The translations under genes and the position numbers were made by a program. A DNA stretch of 64,000 bases from DASSUW01 sp963730535 (GTDB lineage: Bacteria > Actinomycetota > Thermoleophilia > Solirubrobacterales > Solirubrobacteraceae), in contig CAVSRU010000003.1 in NCBI GenBank assembly GCA_963730535.1, positions 310,001-374,000 on the forward strand, read 5' to 3'. Below the pieces are notes generated by a model, which had not been told where the DNA came from, made no database searches, and worked only from the letters and a program-made list of their open reading frames with translations. Of this stretch, positions 42,047 to 52,132 are shown piece after piece (position 1 is the stretch's first letter; the number at the start of each line of letters is the position of its first letter).

Positions 42047-43456
42047 ATGAGCGCGCCCGACCGCACCAACGGCCACTCGTCTCCCTCCGGCGGCGCGCCG
42101 CGCAACGGCTTCGACGGTGCGCCGATGGCGCCGCCCCAGAACCTCGAGGCCGAGCAGTCGGTGCTCGGCGCTGTGCTGCTGTCGGACACCGCCCTGCCGG
42201 CGCTGATCATCGACGAGCGCCTGCACCCGGACGACTTCTACCGCGAGGGCCACGGGCGCATCTACAAGGCGATGCTCGACCTGCACACGCTCGGCGAGCC
42301 GGTCGACGCGCTGACGCTGGTCGAGCACCTCAAGCAGGCGGGCGACCTGGAGGCCGTCGGCGGCCGCGCGGCGATCGACCTCCTCGCCGGGTCCGTGCCC
42401 GCCGTCGGCAACGTGCGCCAGTACGCGCGCATCGTGCGCGACAACGCGATGCTCCGCCGCCTGCTGCGCGCCTCGTACGACATCCAGGCGCGCGTGCACA
42501 GCCACGAGGCCCTCCCGCGCGACCTCGTCGACATGGCCGAGCGCGCGATCCTCGAGGTCGCGCACGAGGACAGCCGCAAGGACTTCCTGCCGATCGGCGA
42601 CCTGCTGTCGAGCGAGCTCGAGAAGCTCGAGCGCCTCTCCCGGGAGGGAAAGGCGATCACCGGCACGCCCTCGGGGTTCGACGACCTCGACTCGATCACG
42701 GGCGGGTTCCAGCCCGGCAACCTGATCATCCTCGCCGCCCGGCCGTCGATGGGGAAGTCGGCCCTCATGGCGAACTTCGCCGAGAACGCGGCGCTGGACT
42801 CCAACAAGGCCGTCGCGCTGTTCTCGCTCGAGATGTCCGAAGGCGAGCTCGCCCAGCGCTTCGTCGCCTCCCAGGCCTCGATCCGCGGCGACGACCTGCG
42901 CAAGGGCAAGGTGCCGCCGTCGCGCTGGCCGAAGATCCTGCAGGCGTCCAACCGCCTCGCCCAGTCACCGCTCTACATCGACGACTCGTCGGACCTCTCG
43001 GTGCTCGACGTCCGCGCCAAGTCGCGCCGGCTCGCGCAGCAGCACGCGGACGGGCTCGGGCTGATCCTGATCGACTATCTCCAGCTCATGCGCGCAAGCG
43101 GGAGCGTCGAGAACCGCGTCGAGCAGATCGGCCAGATCTCCCGCGGCCTCAAGACGCTCGCCCGTGAGCTCCAGGTCCCGGTCATCGCCCTCTCCCAGCT
43201 CAACCGCGGCGTCGAGCAGCGCACCGACAAGCGCCCCGTCCTCTCCGACCTGCGCGAGTCCGGGTCGATCGAGCAGGACGCGGACCTCGTGATGTTCATC
43301 TACCGCGACGAGTACTACAACGACGATTCGGACCGCGAGGGGATCGCGGACGTGATCATCTCCAAGCACCGCAACGGCGGGCTCGGGGTCGTCGAGCTGG
43401 CCTTCCAGAAGGAGTTCCCGCGGTTCATGTCCTACGCCGGAGACGATGGGTATTGA
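42047..43456 (+). CDS. dnaB: Replicative DNA helicase DnaB
   Basis: A 469-aa hexameric helicase. The N-terminal domain (about 28-130) has NLEAEQSVLGAVLLSD. The RecA-like domain has Walker A ARPSMGKSA, LFSLEMSEGELAQRF, LILIDYLQLM and SQLNRGVEQRTDKRP followed by LRESGSIEQDADLV. No intein is present. A Gly/Pro-rich N-terminal tail of about 27 residues is an actinobacterial feature. Its stop overlaps the loader-like gene. Confidence 0.96.
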   Translation: MSAPDRTNGHSSPSGGAPRNGFDGAPMAPPQNLEAEQSVLGAVLLSDTALPALIIDERLHPDDFYREGHGRIYKAMLDLHTLGEPVDALTLVEHLKQAGDLEAVGGRAAIDLLAGSVPAVGNVRQYARIVRDNAMLRRLLRASYDIQARVHSHEALPRDLVDMAERAILEVAHEDSRKDFLPIGDLLSSELEKLERLSREGKAITGTPSGFDDLDSITGGFQPGNLIILAARPSMGKSALMANFAENAALDSNKAVALFSLEMSEGELAQRFVASQASIRGDDLRKGKVPPSRWPKILQASNRLAQSPLYIDDSSDLSVLDVRAKSRRLAQQHADGLGLILIDYLQLMRASGSVENRVEQIGQISRGLKTLARELQVPVIALSQLNRGVEQRTDKRPVLSDLRESGSIEQDADLVMFIYRDEYYNDDSDREGIADVIISKHRNGGLGVVELAFQKEFPRFMSYAGDDGY

Positions 43457-44256
43457 GCGCCACGGCCTGCCCTGAGAACCGCTGCGACGGCTCCGGCTTC
43501 CTCTACGACGAGGCCGGCCGGCGTGCGCGGCCGTGCAGCTGCCGCCCGGCGCGGATGGCGCGCAAGCGGGCCGCGGCGGTGGCGGGGCGCCTGCCCCGCC
43601 GGTTCCGCGAGGTGTCGTTCGACCGCGAGCCGGTGCTCAGCATGACCCGCCGCAACCCCGCGCTGATCCGCGAGGTCCGCAGCTACGTGCTCGACATCCG
43701 CGAGCGCCTCGACGAAGGCCTCGGGCTGTGGTTCACGGGGGACGTCGGCACCGGCAAGACGACGCTGGCCATGCTCGTCTCGAAGGCCGCCATGGAGGCC
43801 GACCGCACGGTCGCCATCTACTCGCTCCCCCGCCTCCTTGGGCTCCTGCGCGACTCCTATGACGACCAGGCCGCGTACTCGCTCAACGAGCTGATCGATC
43901 GCCTGTGCGCGGTCGACCTCCTGCACATCGACGACGTCGGCGCCGAGCAGAGCTCGCCCTGGGTGCTCGAGCAGCTCTACACGATCGTCAACACGCGGTA
44001 CGAGGACGGGCGGGCCCTGCTCCTGACCACGAACCTCGACCACGACGCGCTGACCGCCCAGATCGGCGCCCGCACGGTCTCCCGGCTGTACGAGATGTGC
44101 GGCCGCCCGCTGCCGCTCTTCGGCGAGGACGAGCGCCGCGACCGCGACTTCGTGCTCCCGGCCGGAGCCGCCGGGGGCGAGGACGAGGACACGTTCTGGG
44201 AAGGCGCCGCGCCCGCGTCCGGCTACGGGCGGCAGCCGGGCGGGTCCCTAGACTGA
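43453..44256 (+). CDS. DnaC/DnaI-like AAA+ ATPase (probable helicase loader)
   Basis: A 267-aa protein. An N-terminal zinc-finger-like part has four cysteines (about Cys6, Cys11, then CSC near 27-30). The AAA+ domain has Walker A FTGDVGTGKTTLA, Walker B LLHIDDVG, sensor 1 LLLTTNLDHD and a conserved Arg in RTVSRLYEMC. This layout, overlapping the dnaB stop with a TTG start, strongly suggests it loads DnaB at forks. The C-terminal 30 residues are acidic and disordered. Confidence 0.82.
   Translation: MSATACPENRCDGSGFLYDEAGRRARPCSCRPARMARKRAAAVAGRLPRRFREVSFDREPVLSMTRRNPALIREVRSYVLDIRERLDEGLGLWFTGDVGTGKTTLAMLVSKAAMEADRTVAIYSLPRLLGLLRDSYDDQAAYSLNELIDRLCAVDLLHIDDVGAEQSSPWVLEQLYTIVNTRYEDGRALLLTTNLDHDALTAQIGARTVSRLYEMCGRPLPLFGEDERRDRDFVLPAGAAGGEDEDTFWEGAAPASGYGRQPGGSLD
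44249..44254 (+). promoter_or_regulatory. -10-like box TAGACT for purA
   Basis: The hexamer overlaps the end of the loader gene and ends 10 nt before ATG 44265, again with no Shine-Dalgarno. Confidence 0.5.
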
Positions 44257-44264
44257 GAGCCCGC

Positions 44265-45580
<1,316 letters not shown>

Positions 45581-45584
<4 letters not shown>

Positions 45585-46159
45585 GCTCGGATCACCCGCG
45601 AGTCCACGATCATGTCGTGGAGCGCGCGGTTCTCCTCGTCCCAGAGGGGCCACAGGTAGTCGGCGAGCTGCGCGAGACCGGCGGTCGCGCCGCCCACGAT
45701 GCCGAACAGGAACGCCTTGACGACCACCTCGCGCAGCATCGCGTAGCCGAAGTCCACCGGCCGTCCGTTCGCCCGCACGACGCGGATGCCGAGCGCCATC
45801 TTGCCGAGGGTCTGCCCGTCGGTGCGCGCCATGACCGCCGGCGCGTAGAGCAGCGCCACGATCGAGACGCAGACCACCGCGATCACGAAGCCGACGATGA
45901 TCGACACGACGCCGACGTCGTCGCCGGCGAAGAACCCGATCGAGAACGGCGCCGTGAGCGCCACGAGGAGGATCAGCGCGCCGATGCCGACGATCAGCCA
46001 GTCGATCACCGTCGCGCCGACGCGCGACCACCACCCGGCGAGCTCGTGACGGCCGGCGACCGGCCCCACCGCCTCGGGTGCAACCGGCGGCCCGCCGGCT
46101 CCCGGCGGCGGCATCGTCGTGTAGCCAGGGGTCTTAGTGTCCGGACGCTGTTCCGACAT
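45581..46159 (-). CDS. RDD-family membrane protein
   Basis: A 192-aa protein with a Pro/Gly-rich cytoplasmic N-terminus and three to four spans. WWSRVGATVIDWLIVG holds the first Arg and Asp. GQTLGKMALGIRVVRANG and LHDMIVDSRVI are family motifs. Function of most RDD proteins is unknown; some affect ion exchange or secretion. Confidence 0.85.
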
Positions 46160-46168
46160 GGCCCGACC

Positions 46169-47227
46169 CTACCGGCCGCGGAGCGCCGCGACGACGCGCT
46201 CCCCGGCCCGGCCGTCGCCGTACAGCGCCGGGCGCTCGGCCGGCAGCGGGCGCTCGAGAGCGGCCACCGCGGCGGCCGGATCCAGGTCGACGAGGACGTT
46301 CCATCCGGCGTCGACGGTCTCGGTCCACTCGGTCGTCGACCGCAGCGTCACACACGGCACACCGGCGAGGTAGGCCTCCTTCTGGACGCCGCCGGAGTCG
46401 GTGAGCACGCCGCGGGCGTGCAGGAGCAGCGCCGTGAAGTCGAGGTACCCGAGCGGCGGGGCGAGGCGGACGCCGGACGCCAGCCGCTCGAGCAGGCCGC
46501 AGGCGTCCAGGCGCGCCCGCGTGCGCGGGTGCAGCGGCAGCACCACCGGGCCGGGCACCGCGAGCAACACGTCCACGAGGCGCCCGAGCCGCTCGGGATC
46601 GTCCACGTTTCCCGCGCGGTGGGCGGTGGCGAGCAGGTAGTCGCCGGGCTCGACCCCCGCGTCCGCCAGCGCCTGCGTGCGCTCCCGCGCCCGCGGCGCA
46701 AGCAGCTGCGCGACGTCGACCATCACGTCCCCGACCACGACGACCTCTCCCGCGACGCGCTCGCCCCGCAAGGTCTCGGCCGCGCGCTCGGAGGAGCACA
46801 GGAGCAGCGACGACGCATGGTCGGCGAGGACCCGGTTGAGCTCCTCCGGCATGGTCCGGTCGTACGAGCGCATCCCGGCTTCGACGTGGGCGACCGGGAC
46901 CCCGTGCTGCGCGCCGGCGAGAGCGCCGGCGAGGGTCGAGTTGGTGTCCCCGTACACAAGCAGCACGTCGGGCCGCGCCTGTTTGATCAGCGGCTCGAGC
47001 GCCGCCAGCATCCGGGCCGTCTGGGCCGTGTTCGTGCCGCCGCCGAGGTCGAGATGATGGTCAGGCCGTGGCAGCTCGAGCTCGTCGAAGAAGACCCGAG
47101 ACAGGTCGTCGTCGTAGTGCTGGCCGGTATGGACGAGGACCTCGCTCGCGCCCTCCCGCAGGCGGTAGGAGACCGCAGCGGCCTTCACAAATTGCGGCCT
47201 GTTGCCTATGACGGTGAATACGCGCAT
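46169..47227 (-). CDS. wecB: UDP-N-acetylglucosamine 2-epimerase (non-hydrolysing)
   Basis: Interconverts UDP-GlcNAc and UDP-ManNAc for cell-surface polymers. VIGNRPQFVKAAAV, VHTGQHYDDDLS, VYGDTNSTLAGALAG, VAHVEAGMRSYDRTMPEELN and LTDSGGVQKEAYLAGVP are hallmark blocks. Length 352 aa is normal. No ManNAc dehydrogenase is adjacent. A TAAGCT box about 12 nt upstream on the minus strand may be its promoter. Confidence 0.93.
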   Translation of the reverse strand: MRVFTVIGNRPQFVKAAAVSYRLREGASEVLVHTGQHYDDDLSRVFFDELELPRPDHHLDLGGGTNTAQTARMLAALEPLIKQARPDVLLVYGDTNSTLAGALAGAQHGVPVAHVEAGMRSYDRTMPEELNRVLADHASSLLLCSSERAAETLRGERVAGEVVVVGDVMVDVAQLLAPRARERTQALADAGVEPGDYLLATAHRAGNVDDPERLGRLVDVLLAVPGPVVLPLHPRTRARLDACGLLERLASGVRLAPPLGYLDFTALLLHARGVLTDSGGVQKEAYLAGVPCVTLRSTTEWTETVDAGWNVLVDLDPAAAVAALERPLPAERPALYGDGRAGERVVAALRGR

Positions 47228-47238
47228 GCCCGGCTGGG

Positions 47239-47244
47239 TAGCTT
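47239..47244 (+). promoter_or_regulatory. Possible -10 box (TAGCTT) for the 39-aa ORF
   Basis: TAGCTT ends 9 nt before ATG 47254. The same region read on the other strand holds a possible TAAGCT box for wecB, so this would be a compact divergent promoter. Confidence 0.3.
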
Positions 47245-47253
47245 ATTGACACG

Positions 47254-47373
47254 ATGTCGACGCTCTTCGACAGCGTCCGCGGCACGGTACAGGGCGTCCT
47301 CTCGGGCGTCGGCCACGTGCTCTGGTACGTCGACTGGCAGACCGGCCGCTCGGCTACGCGGCCGCGCCCGTAA
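47254..47373 (+). CDS. Possible small protein, 39 aa
   Basis: A short frame from ATG 47254 to TAA 47371-47373. It has a mixed amphipathic composition (TLFDSVRGTVQGVLSGVGHV, then LWYVDWQTG) and a basic end. Support is a -10-like box at leaderless spacing and a sensible composition unlike Arg/Ala shadow frames. The last 20 nt overlap the aminotransferase 3' end. No homology is known to me. Confidence 0.35.
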   Translation: MSTLFDSVRGTVQGVLSGVGHVLWYVDWQTGRSATRPRP

Positions 47374-48139
47374 GCTCGCGGGCGATGCGGCTTGAGAGCC
47401 GCTCCTCGGCGGTCCGGGTGATCGGGCCGGGCGTCGCGGGGAGGGTGACGTCGTCGATCGCCGCGATCGGCATGACCTCTCGCACCGACGACGCGATGAA
47501 CGCCTCCTCGGCGCCCCGGGCGTCGTCGAGCGTGCACGGTCGCTCCTCCGCACCGGTCTCCTCGATCACGTAGCGCCGCGTGATCGACGCGAGGATGCGG
47601 TCTTCGAGCGGCGGCGTATAGAGCCGGCCGCCGGCGGCCCAGAAGAAGCTCCACGTCGGGCCTTCCAGCACCCGGCCGTGCGGGGTCACGAGCAGCGCCT
47701 CGTCGAAGCCCTGCTCCCGCGCGAGCCGTCCGGCGAGCATGTTCCCTGCGTATGAGAGCGTCTTCAGCCCGTCGAGCACGCGGTTGGGCGCGTAGGTCAC
47801 CGTCATCACGCGCGCCGCCGCCGGGCGCGGCGGGAGCGGCTCGATGGTCAGCACCCGCCGGCCGCCGCGGGTGAGCACGACGCGCAGCAGCCGCTCGACC
47901 GGCCCGGCGGCATCCAGCAACGCACCGATCTCCGCCCGCAGCGCGTCCTCGTCGTACGGGAGGCGGATGCCCTCGCAGGTCGTGGCCAGCCGCGCCATGT
48001 GGTCCTCGAGCGCGAAGGGCCGGCCGCCATACAGGCGCGCGACCTCGAACGCCCCGTCCCCGCGCGTGAGCCCCTCGTCGGTCGCGGGGATGCGCGCCTC
48101 CTCGGCGGGCCCGATGGTGCCGTCGACGCTGGCGAGCAT
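47354..48139 (-). CDS. Class IV aminotransferase (BCAT/ADC lyase-like)
   Basis: A 261-aa PLP enzyme. TDEGLTRGDGAFEVARLYGG holds the N-terminal block, LKTLSYAGNMLAGRLAREQG holds the PLP lysine, and DEALLVTPHGRVLEGPTWSFF follows. ASSVREVMPIAAID is typical of the C-terminal part. Members include branched-chain and D-amino acid aminotransferases and 4-amino-4-deoxychorismate lyase, and I cannot choose among them. ATG 48139 is used; ATG 48166 lies within the divergent promoter. Confidence 0.85.
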   Translation of the reverse strand: MLASVDGTIGPAEEARIPATDEGLTRGDGAFEVARLYGGRPFALEDHMARLATTCEGIRLPYDEDALRAEIGALLDAAGPVERLLRVVLTRGGRRVLTIEPLPPRPAAARVMTVTYAPNRVLDGLKTLSYAGNMLAGRLAREQGFDEALLVTPHGRVLEGPTWSFFWAAGGRLYTPPLEDRILASITRRYVIEETGAEERPCTLDDARGAEEAFIASSVREVMPIAAIDDVTLPATPGPITRTAEERLSSRIARELTGAAA

Positions 48140-48159
48140 GGCCGCCAGGGTACCCGGTC

Positions 48160-48187
48160 TTGACATATACCTATATGGGTATATGAT
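48160..48187 (+). promoter_or_regulatory. Strong promoter with palindromic operator for the ArsR-SRPBCC operon
   Basis: TTGACA (48160-48165) and TATGAT (48182-48187) are separated by 16 nt. The spacer and -10 hold the dyad ATATACC / GGTATAT (arms 48165-48171 and 48178-48184), a good ArsR operator. The ATG at 48194 lies 6 nt after the -10, so the message should be leaderless. Confidence 0.8.
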
Positions 48188-48193
48188 TCCCGC

Positions 48194-48544
48194 ATGGCAC
48201 GAGCAGCGACCACGGCAGACGCGTTCAACGCGGTGGCCGAGCCTCGCCGGCGGCAGATCCTCGACGCCCTGGCCGGCGGCGAGCGTCCCGTCAACGACCT
48301 CGTGCGAGCGCTCGGCCTCGGCCAGCCGCAGGTGTCCAAGCACCTGCGCGTGCTGCGGGAGGTGGGCGTCGTCGACGTCCGCGACCACGGCCGCCAGCGG
48401 CTGTACCGGCTCAACGGCCGCGCGCTCAAGCCCATCCACGACTGGATCCAGCCGTTCGAGCGCTCCTGGTCGGAGCGGTTCGACGAGCTCGATGCGGTCC
48501 TCGAAGACCTCAAGAAGGAGGAAGGACATGCCCATGACGACTAG
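48194..48544 (+). CDS. ArsR-family transcriptional regulator
   Basis: A 116-aa winged-helix repressor. AVAEPRRRQILDALAGGERP and QPQVSKHLRVLREVGVV contain the helix-turn-helix and DHGRQRLYRLN the wing. No cysteine metal site is seen. It likely represses its own promoter at 48160-48187. It overlaps the SRPBCC gene by 17 nt. Confidence 0.92.
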   Translation: MARAATTADAFNAVAEPRRRQILDALAGGERPVNDLVRALGLGQPQVSKHLRVLREVGVVDVRDHGRQRLYRLNGRALKPIHDWIQPFERSWSERFDELDAVLEDLKKEEGHAHDD

Positions 48545-49013
48545 CCAGTCCGCGAAGGTCACGCTCCCCGCCGACGACCAGATCCTCATCACGCGGGAGT
48601 TCGACGCGCCGCGGCACCTGGTCTACAAGGCGTGGACGACGCCCGAGCTCGTCGGGCGCTGGTGGACCGCCAAGCGCGGCGAGGCCACCGTGATGGAGAT
48701 CGACCTGCGGGTCGGGGGGAAGTGGCGCTACGTGATGGTCGCCGACGGCGGGATGGAGGTCGGCTTCCACGGCGAGTACCGCGAGATCGTCCCCAACGAG
48801 CGGATCGTCTCGACCGAGGTCTTCGAGGGCGCCCCCGACGCGGAGTCGGTCAACCTGCTCACGCTCACCGAGACCGATGGCCGCACCCGGCTCGAGATCC
48901 TCGTCCAGCACGAGACCAAGGAGCACCGCGACATGCACATCAACTCCGGGATGGAGGCCGGCCTGCAGGATGCGCTCGACCTCCTCGAAGAGGTCGCCAA
49001 CTCGCTCCGCTGA
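48528..49013 (+). CDS. SRPBCC (AHSA1) domain protein
   Basis: A 161-aa helix-grip protein. ITREFDAPRHLVYKAWTTPE, GRWWTAKRGEATVMEIDLRV and GEYREIVPNERIVSTEVF are AHSA1 blocks. It follows ArsR with a good AAGGAGG Shine-Dalgarno (48515-48521). Ligand unknown. Gene order is the reverse of the pair at 15905-16536. Confidence 0.9.
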   Translation: MPMTTSQSAKVTLPADDQILITREFDAPRHLVYKAWTTPELVGRWWTAKRGEATVMEIDLRVGGKWRYVMVADGGMEVGFHGEYREIVPNERIVSTEVFEGAPDAESVNLLTLTETDGRTRLEILVQHETKEHRDMHINSGMEAGLQDALDLLEEVANSLR

Positions 49014-49014
49014 G

Positions 49015-49749
49015 CTACGGCTTCTCGTAGACCGACACGTGGGAGGGGCTGAGGGCCGTGAACGGCTCTCGCCCCCACCCCGCCCACCGGTGCTCGAGCC
49101 GCATCCCCGCGATCCGCGCCATCAGGTCCAGCTCCGCCGGCCACGCGTAGCGGAACTCGACGGGGAACGCCTCGAGCTTGCCGTCGACGATGTAGAAGTG
49201 CTGGGAGCTGAAGTTCTGCGTGACGACGTCATACACGTCGAACGAGAACCCCTCCCGGTCGGCCCGGAACGGGATCACCGTCTGCCCGGGCGGCAGGCTC
49301 TGCAGCGCCGGCACCCCGTTCTCGATCACGAACCGCCCTCCGGGGCGCAGGTGCGCGGCGGCGTTCTCGAAGCACGCGACCTGCGCGTCCTGCGTCACCA
49401 GGTTCGAGATCGTGTTGAACACCAGGTAGGCGACGGAGAACTCGCCGTCGACACGAGTGGTCGCGAAGTCCCCAAGCACCGCTTCGATCCCCGCCGCCTC
49501 CGGCTTCGCCCGAAGCCTCGACAGCATCGCGTCCGAGTTGTCGATCCCGGCGACCCGCACGCCCCTCTCGGCAAGCGGGATCGCAATCCGCCCGGTCCCG
49601 ATCCCGAACTCCAGCGCCGCCCCATCCCCGGCGAAGCGCGCGAGCATGTCGACGACCGGCCCCACCGCCTCCGGCGTCGACGCATCCGCCGAGCGCTCGT
49701 CATAGAAGGCCGCGACGCGCTCTCCGAAGAACCCCTCGTCAGACTCCAC
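49015..49749 (-). CDS. Class I SAM-dependent methyltransferase
   Basis: A 244-aa enzyme. The SAM site is ALEFGIGTGRIAIPLAERG with GIDNSDAML, followed by NTISNLVTQDAQ and LRPGGRFVIENG. The substrate is not evident. Its start overlaps the end of the cNMP-binding gene by 11 nt, so the two are probably co-expressed. Confidence 0.85.
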   Translation of the reverse strand: MESDEGFFGERVAAFYDERSADASTPEAVGPVVDMLARFAGDGAALEFGIGTGRIAIPLAERGVRVAGIDNSDAMLSRLRAKPEAAGIEAVLGDFATTRVDGEFSVAYLVFNTISNLVTQDAQVACFENAAAHLRPGGRFVIENGVPALQSLPPGQTVIPFRADREGFSFDVYDVVTQNFSSQHFYIVDGKLEAFPVEFRYAWPAELDLMARIAGMRLEHRWAGWGREPFTALSPSHVSVYEKP

Positions 49750-51934
49750 GGATGCCTCCCTCGGAGCGCGGTCTCAGCCCTCGTTTGTACGGGAAGAGCG
49801 CCCTGCGGATCTGGCGGGCGATGGCGGCGCGCTCTCGCTCGGCCTCGCGAGCGTCGAGGCGCCGTCGGCGCTCGCGCAGGCGATCGACCATGAGCTGCGC
49901 CAGCACGTCCACCAGCTCCGGATGCGCCCGCAGGATCGGCGCGTACTGGCTCGCGCCGACCTCGTAGACCACGGCGCCGTCCAGCGCGCGCACCGTCGCG
50001 GTCCGCGGCTCGCCTGTGAGCAGCGACATCTCGCCGACCACCGCTCCCTTGCCCATGGTGTCGACGAGGATGTCCTCTCCGTCGCCCCGCCGCAGCAGGA
50101 CCTCGAGCTCGCCGTCGGCCAGCACGAAAAGCGAGCTGCCCTCCTGGCCCTGGACCACGAGCCGCTCCGTGGGGCCGAGGGTGAGCGGGCGGGCGGCGCG
50201 TGCCAGCGCCCGTCGTTCGTCTGGGTCGAGCAGGGCGAGGACCGCGATGTCGGCGAGTAGCGCCTCGATCTCCGCCGCCGGCCGCCGGTACGTCTCGGGC
50301 AGCTCGGCGCCGACCTCCAGCTCGGGCCCGTAGCCATCGTGATGCTGGAGCAGCGCGACACGCGTGGGCTGGTTGACGTGGGCCTCGAGCAGGCTCACCT
50401 GCCGCGGGACGCATTCGCCGCCCGTGTGGTCCATGAGCCCGCGCTCCTTGGCCCAGTCGGCGACGTTGTTCATCGAGTCGCGGTACTGGGCGCACGCCGA
50501 CCCGAACAGGCCGTCCTGATCGGCGAAGAGGCCGCTCACCGAGCCGGGCAGGCGGACGTGCTGGAACCGGCCCTTGCGGTGCCAGAGGATGAAGTTGCGC
50601 GCGGTGGGCGACACGCACTCCAGCTCGGGGAACGCCGAGGCGACGTTGCGCAGTACCGCTCGCTCGGCGTCGCGGAACACCCGCTGCCACGTCTCCTGCG
50701 CGTTGTACCGGTTGGGGCCTGCAAGGCGGATCGCGTGCTTGAGGTCGTCGTGGTGGACGCGGAGGAAGCGCAGCGTCGCCTTTCGCTTGGCCAGCAGGTT
50801 GAGAGCCGAGACAGGGCCGGTGCGCGGTGTGCCGCGTCGCGGGAACTGGATCTCGCGCAACTCCCACACGTCGCGCCAGGCGTCGCGGTCGGTCGACGCG
50901 CGGATCTCGTCGAACCACCCGTCCCTCTCGAACGCGCCGCGCTCGGCGGAGGACAGGAGGTCGCCGGCGTCGTCCCTCACCGCCTCGGAGATCCCGAGGA
51001 AGGTGAGGAACTCGAGGTAGAGGCCGACGCGCACGAGCCAGCCGGGATCGGCGAGATGTTCGCCGGCGAACGCGAGGTCCTGGACCACCGCGCGCTTGTA
51101 GAGGTCCGCCTTGTCGGCGCCGATCCGCAACACCGGGAACCACGGGTGATACGCCGGACCCGGGTCGGCCACGCCCGCCTCGGCGGCCTGCCGGGCGGCA
51201 TCGGGCGCCACGAGCCGGTCGAGCAGCCGCGCGTAGAGCGACCCGCCGCGCCGCAGGTCACAGACCAGCAGCGACGCTTCCGCGCCCGCCACGGGCACCC
51301 CGGCGTCCAGCGCGCGCAGCTGTACGAGCAGCCGCTGGCAGAAGAGGTGGCCGAACGTGAAGGGATCGGCGCCGTCCGTGGCGCCGTCGCGAAGGCTCGC
51401 GTCCAGGGCGTCCCATGCCCACTCCGCGCCGGGGAGGAGGTCGTGGGCCGGCGTGAGCGGCAGGACCCGTCGCCGGCCCGGGACGTCGGCGAGCCGCACA
51501 GCGCCGTCGGCGCCCGCGACGAAGGTGAGCGGCAGCGCCGGGCGATCCTCCCAGCCCGGGACGGGGACCGGCGGGAGCGAGCCGTCGGGACCAGTGAACG
51601 CGAGGCGCGCGCGGACCTCGTCGGGCGGCCCGCCATCGAGGTCGTAGAGGAGGAACGCCTGGTCCTGCTCCGCGCCCGGAAGGATCAGCGCGACCTCCTC
51701 GCTCGAGCCGAGGCCGGGATGCGTCGCCTCGGCCTCCGGCCGCCGGCCCGGGACGAACGGCACGAAGCGGCACTGGACCGCCTCGCCGGTCCGTTCGAGC
51801 GCGTCGGCCGCGCGCCGCAGCACCTCGGCCTTGGCCGCCGCGTCCAGGCCGGTCACCTCGGCGGCGAGGAGCTCTTGGAGCCGGCCGAGGAACACGCCCT
51901 CGTCCTGCGCCTCGACGGCTCGCGGAGGCAGCAT
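49739..51934 (-). CDS. Large protein with C-terminal cyclic nucleotide-binding domain
   Basis: A 731-aa soluble protein. The C-terminal domain (about 580-700) is a cNMP-binding fold: LVVQGQEGSSLFVLADGELE, GAVVGEMSLLTGEPRTATVR (phosphate-binding cassette-like) and YEVGASQYAPILRAHPELV. The first 560 residues match nothing I recognise. They are mostly helical and contain conserved-looking blocks such as LKHAIRLAGPNRYNAQETWQ and NNVADWAKERGLMDHTGGEC. No membrane segment. Possibly a cAMP-responsive effector; role unknown. Confidence 0.75.
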   Translation of the reverse strand: MLPPRAVEAQDEGVFLGRLQELLAAEVTGLDAAAKAEVLRRAADALERTGEAVQCRFVPFVPGRRPEAEATHPGLGSSEEVALILPGAEQDQAFLLYDLDGGPPDEVRARLAFTGPDGSLPPVPVPGWEDRPALPLTFVAGADGAVRLADVPGRRRVLPLTPAHDLLPGAEWAWDALDASLRDGATDGADPFTFGHLFCQRLLVQLRALDAGVPVAGAEASLLVCDLRRGGSLYARLLDRLVAPDAARQAAEAGVADPGPAYHPWFPVLRIGADKADLYKRAVVQDLAFAGEHLADPGWLVRVGLYLEFLTFLGISEAVRDDAGDLLSSAERGAFERDGWFDEIRASTDRDAWRDVWELREIQFPRRGTPRTGPVSALNLLAKRKATLRFLRVHHDDLKHAIRLAGPNRYNAQETWQRVFRDAERAVLRNVASAFPELECVSPTARNFILWHRKGRFQHVRLPGSVSGLFADQDGLFGSACAQYRDSMNNVADWAKERGLMDHTGGECVPRQVSLLEAHVNQPTRVALLQHHDGYGPELEVGAELPETYRRPAAEIEALLADIAVLALLDPDERRALARAARPLTLGPTERLVVQGQEGSSLFVLADGELEVLLRRGDGEDILVDTMGKGAVVGEMSLLTGEPRTATVRALDGAVVYEVGASQYAPILRAHPELVDVLAQLMVDRLRERRRRLDAREAERERAAIARQIRRALFPYKRGLRPRSEGGIRGV

Positions 51935-52022
51935 CGGCCGATGCTAGTCGCGATCCTGTCTCTGTTGTGCGGTGCCCAGCGGGAAGAAACACGAAAGGCC
52001 CGCGAATGCAGGCCTTTCCTCA

Positions 52023-52095
52023 TGCCCCCGCCAGGAATCGAACCTGGAACCTTCGGATTAAGAGTCCGCTGCTCTGCCAGTTGAGCTACAAGGGC
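52023..52095 (-). tRNA. tRNA-Lys (anticodon CTT)
   Basis: A 73-nt cloverleaf: acceptor GCCCTTG with CGGGGGC (two G.U pairs), D stem GCTC/GAGC, anticodon loop CTCTTAA, T arm CCAGG-TTCGATT-CCTGG. Anticodon CTT reads AAG. The G27-A43 pair at the top of the anticodon stem is a mismatch. No CCA encoded. Confidence 0.93.
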
Positions 52096-52112
52096 GCTGG
52101 AACGCCGGAAGG

Positions 52113-52132
52113 ATAGCGCGGAGGAGCGCTAT
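52113..52132 (-). terminator. Hairpin at the end of the TPR gene
   Basis: ATAGCGC (52113-52119) pairs with GCGCTAT (52126-52132) and overlaps the TPR-gene stop codon. AAGGA/TCCTT beyond a one-base bulge extends it. It probably ends the minus-strand tat/TPR transcript before tRNA-Lys. Confidence 0.5.

Noticed and set aside
52023..52095. tRNA-Lys pseudogene because of the G27-A43 mismatch
   Set aside because: All other stems, the anticodon loop and the T arm are intact; a single mismatch at the top of the anticodon stem is tolerated.
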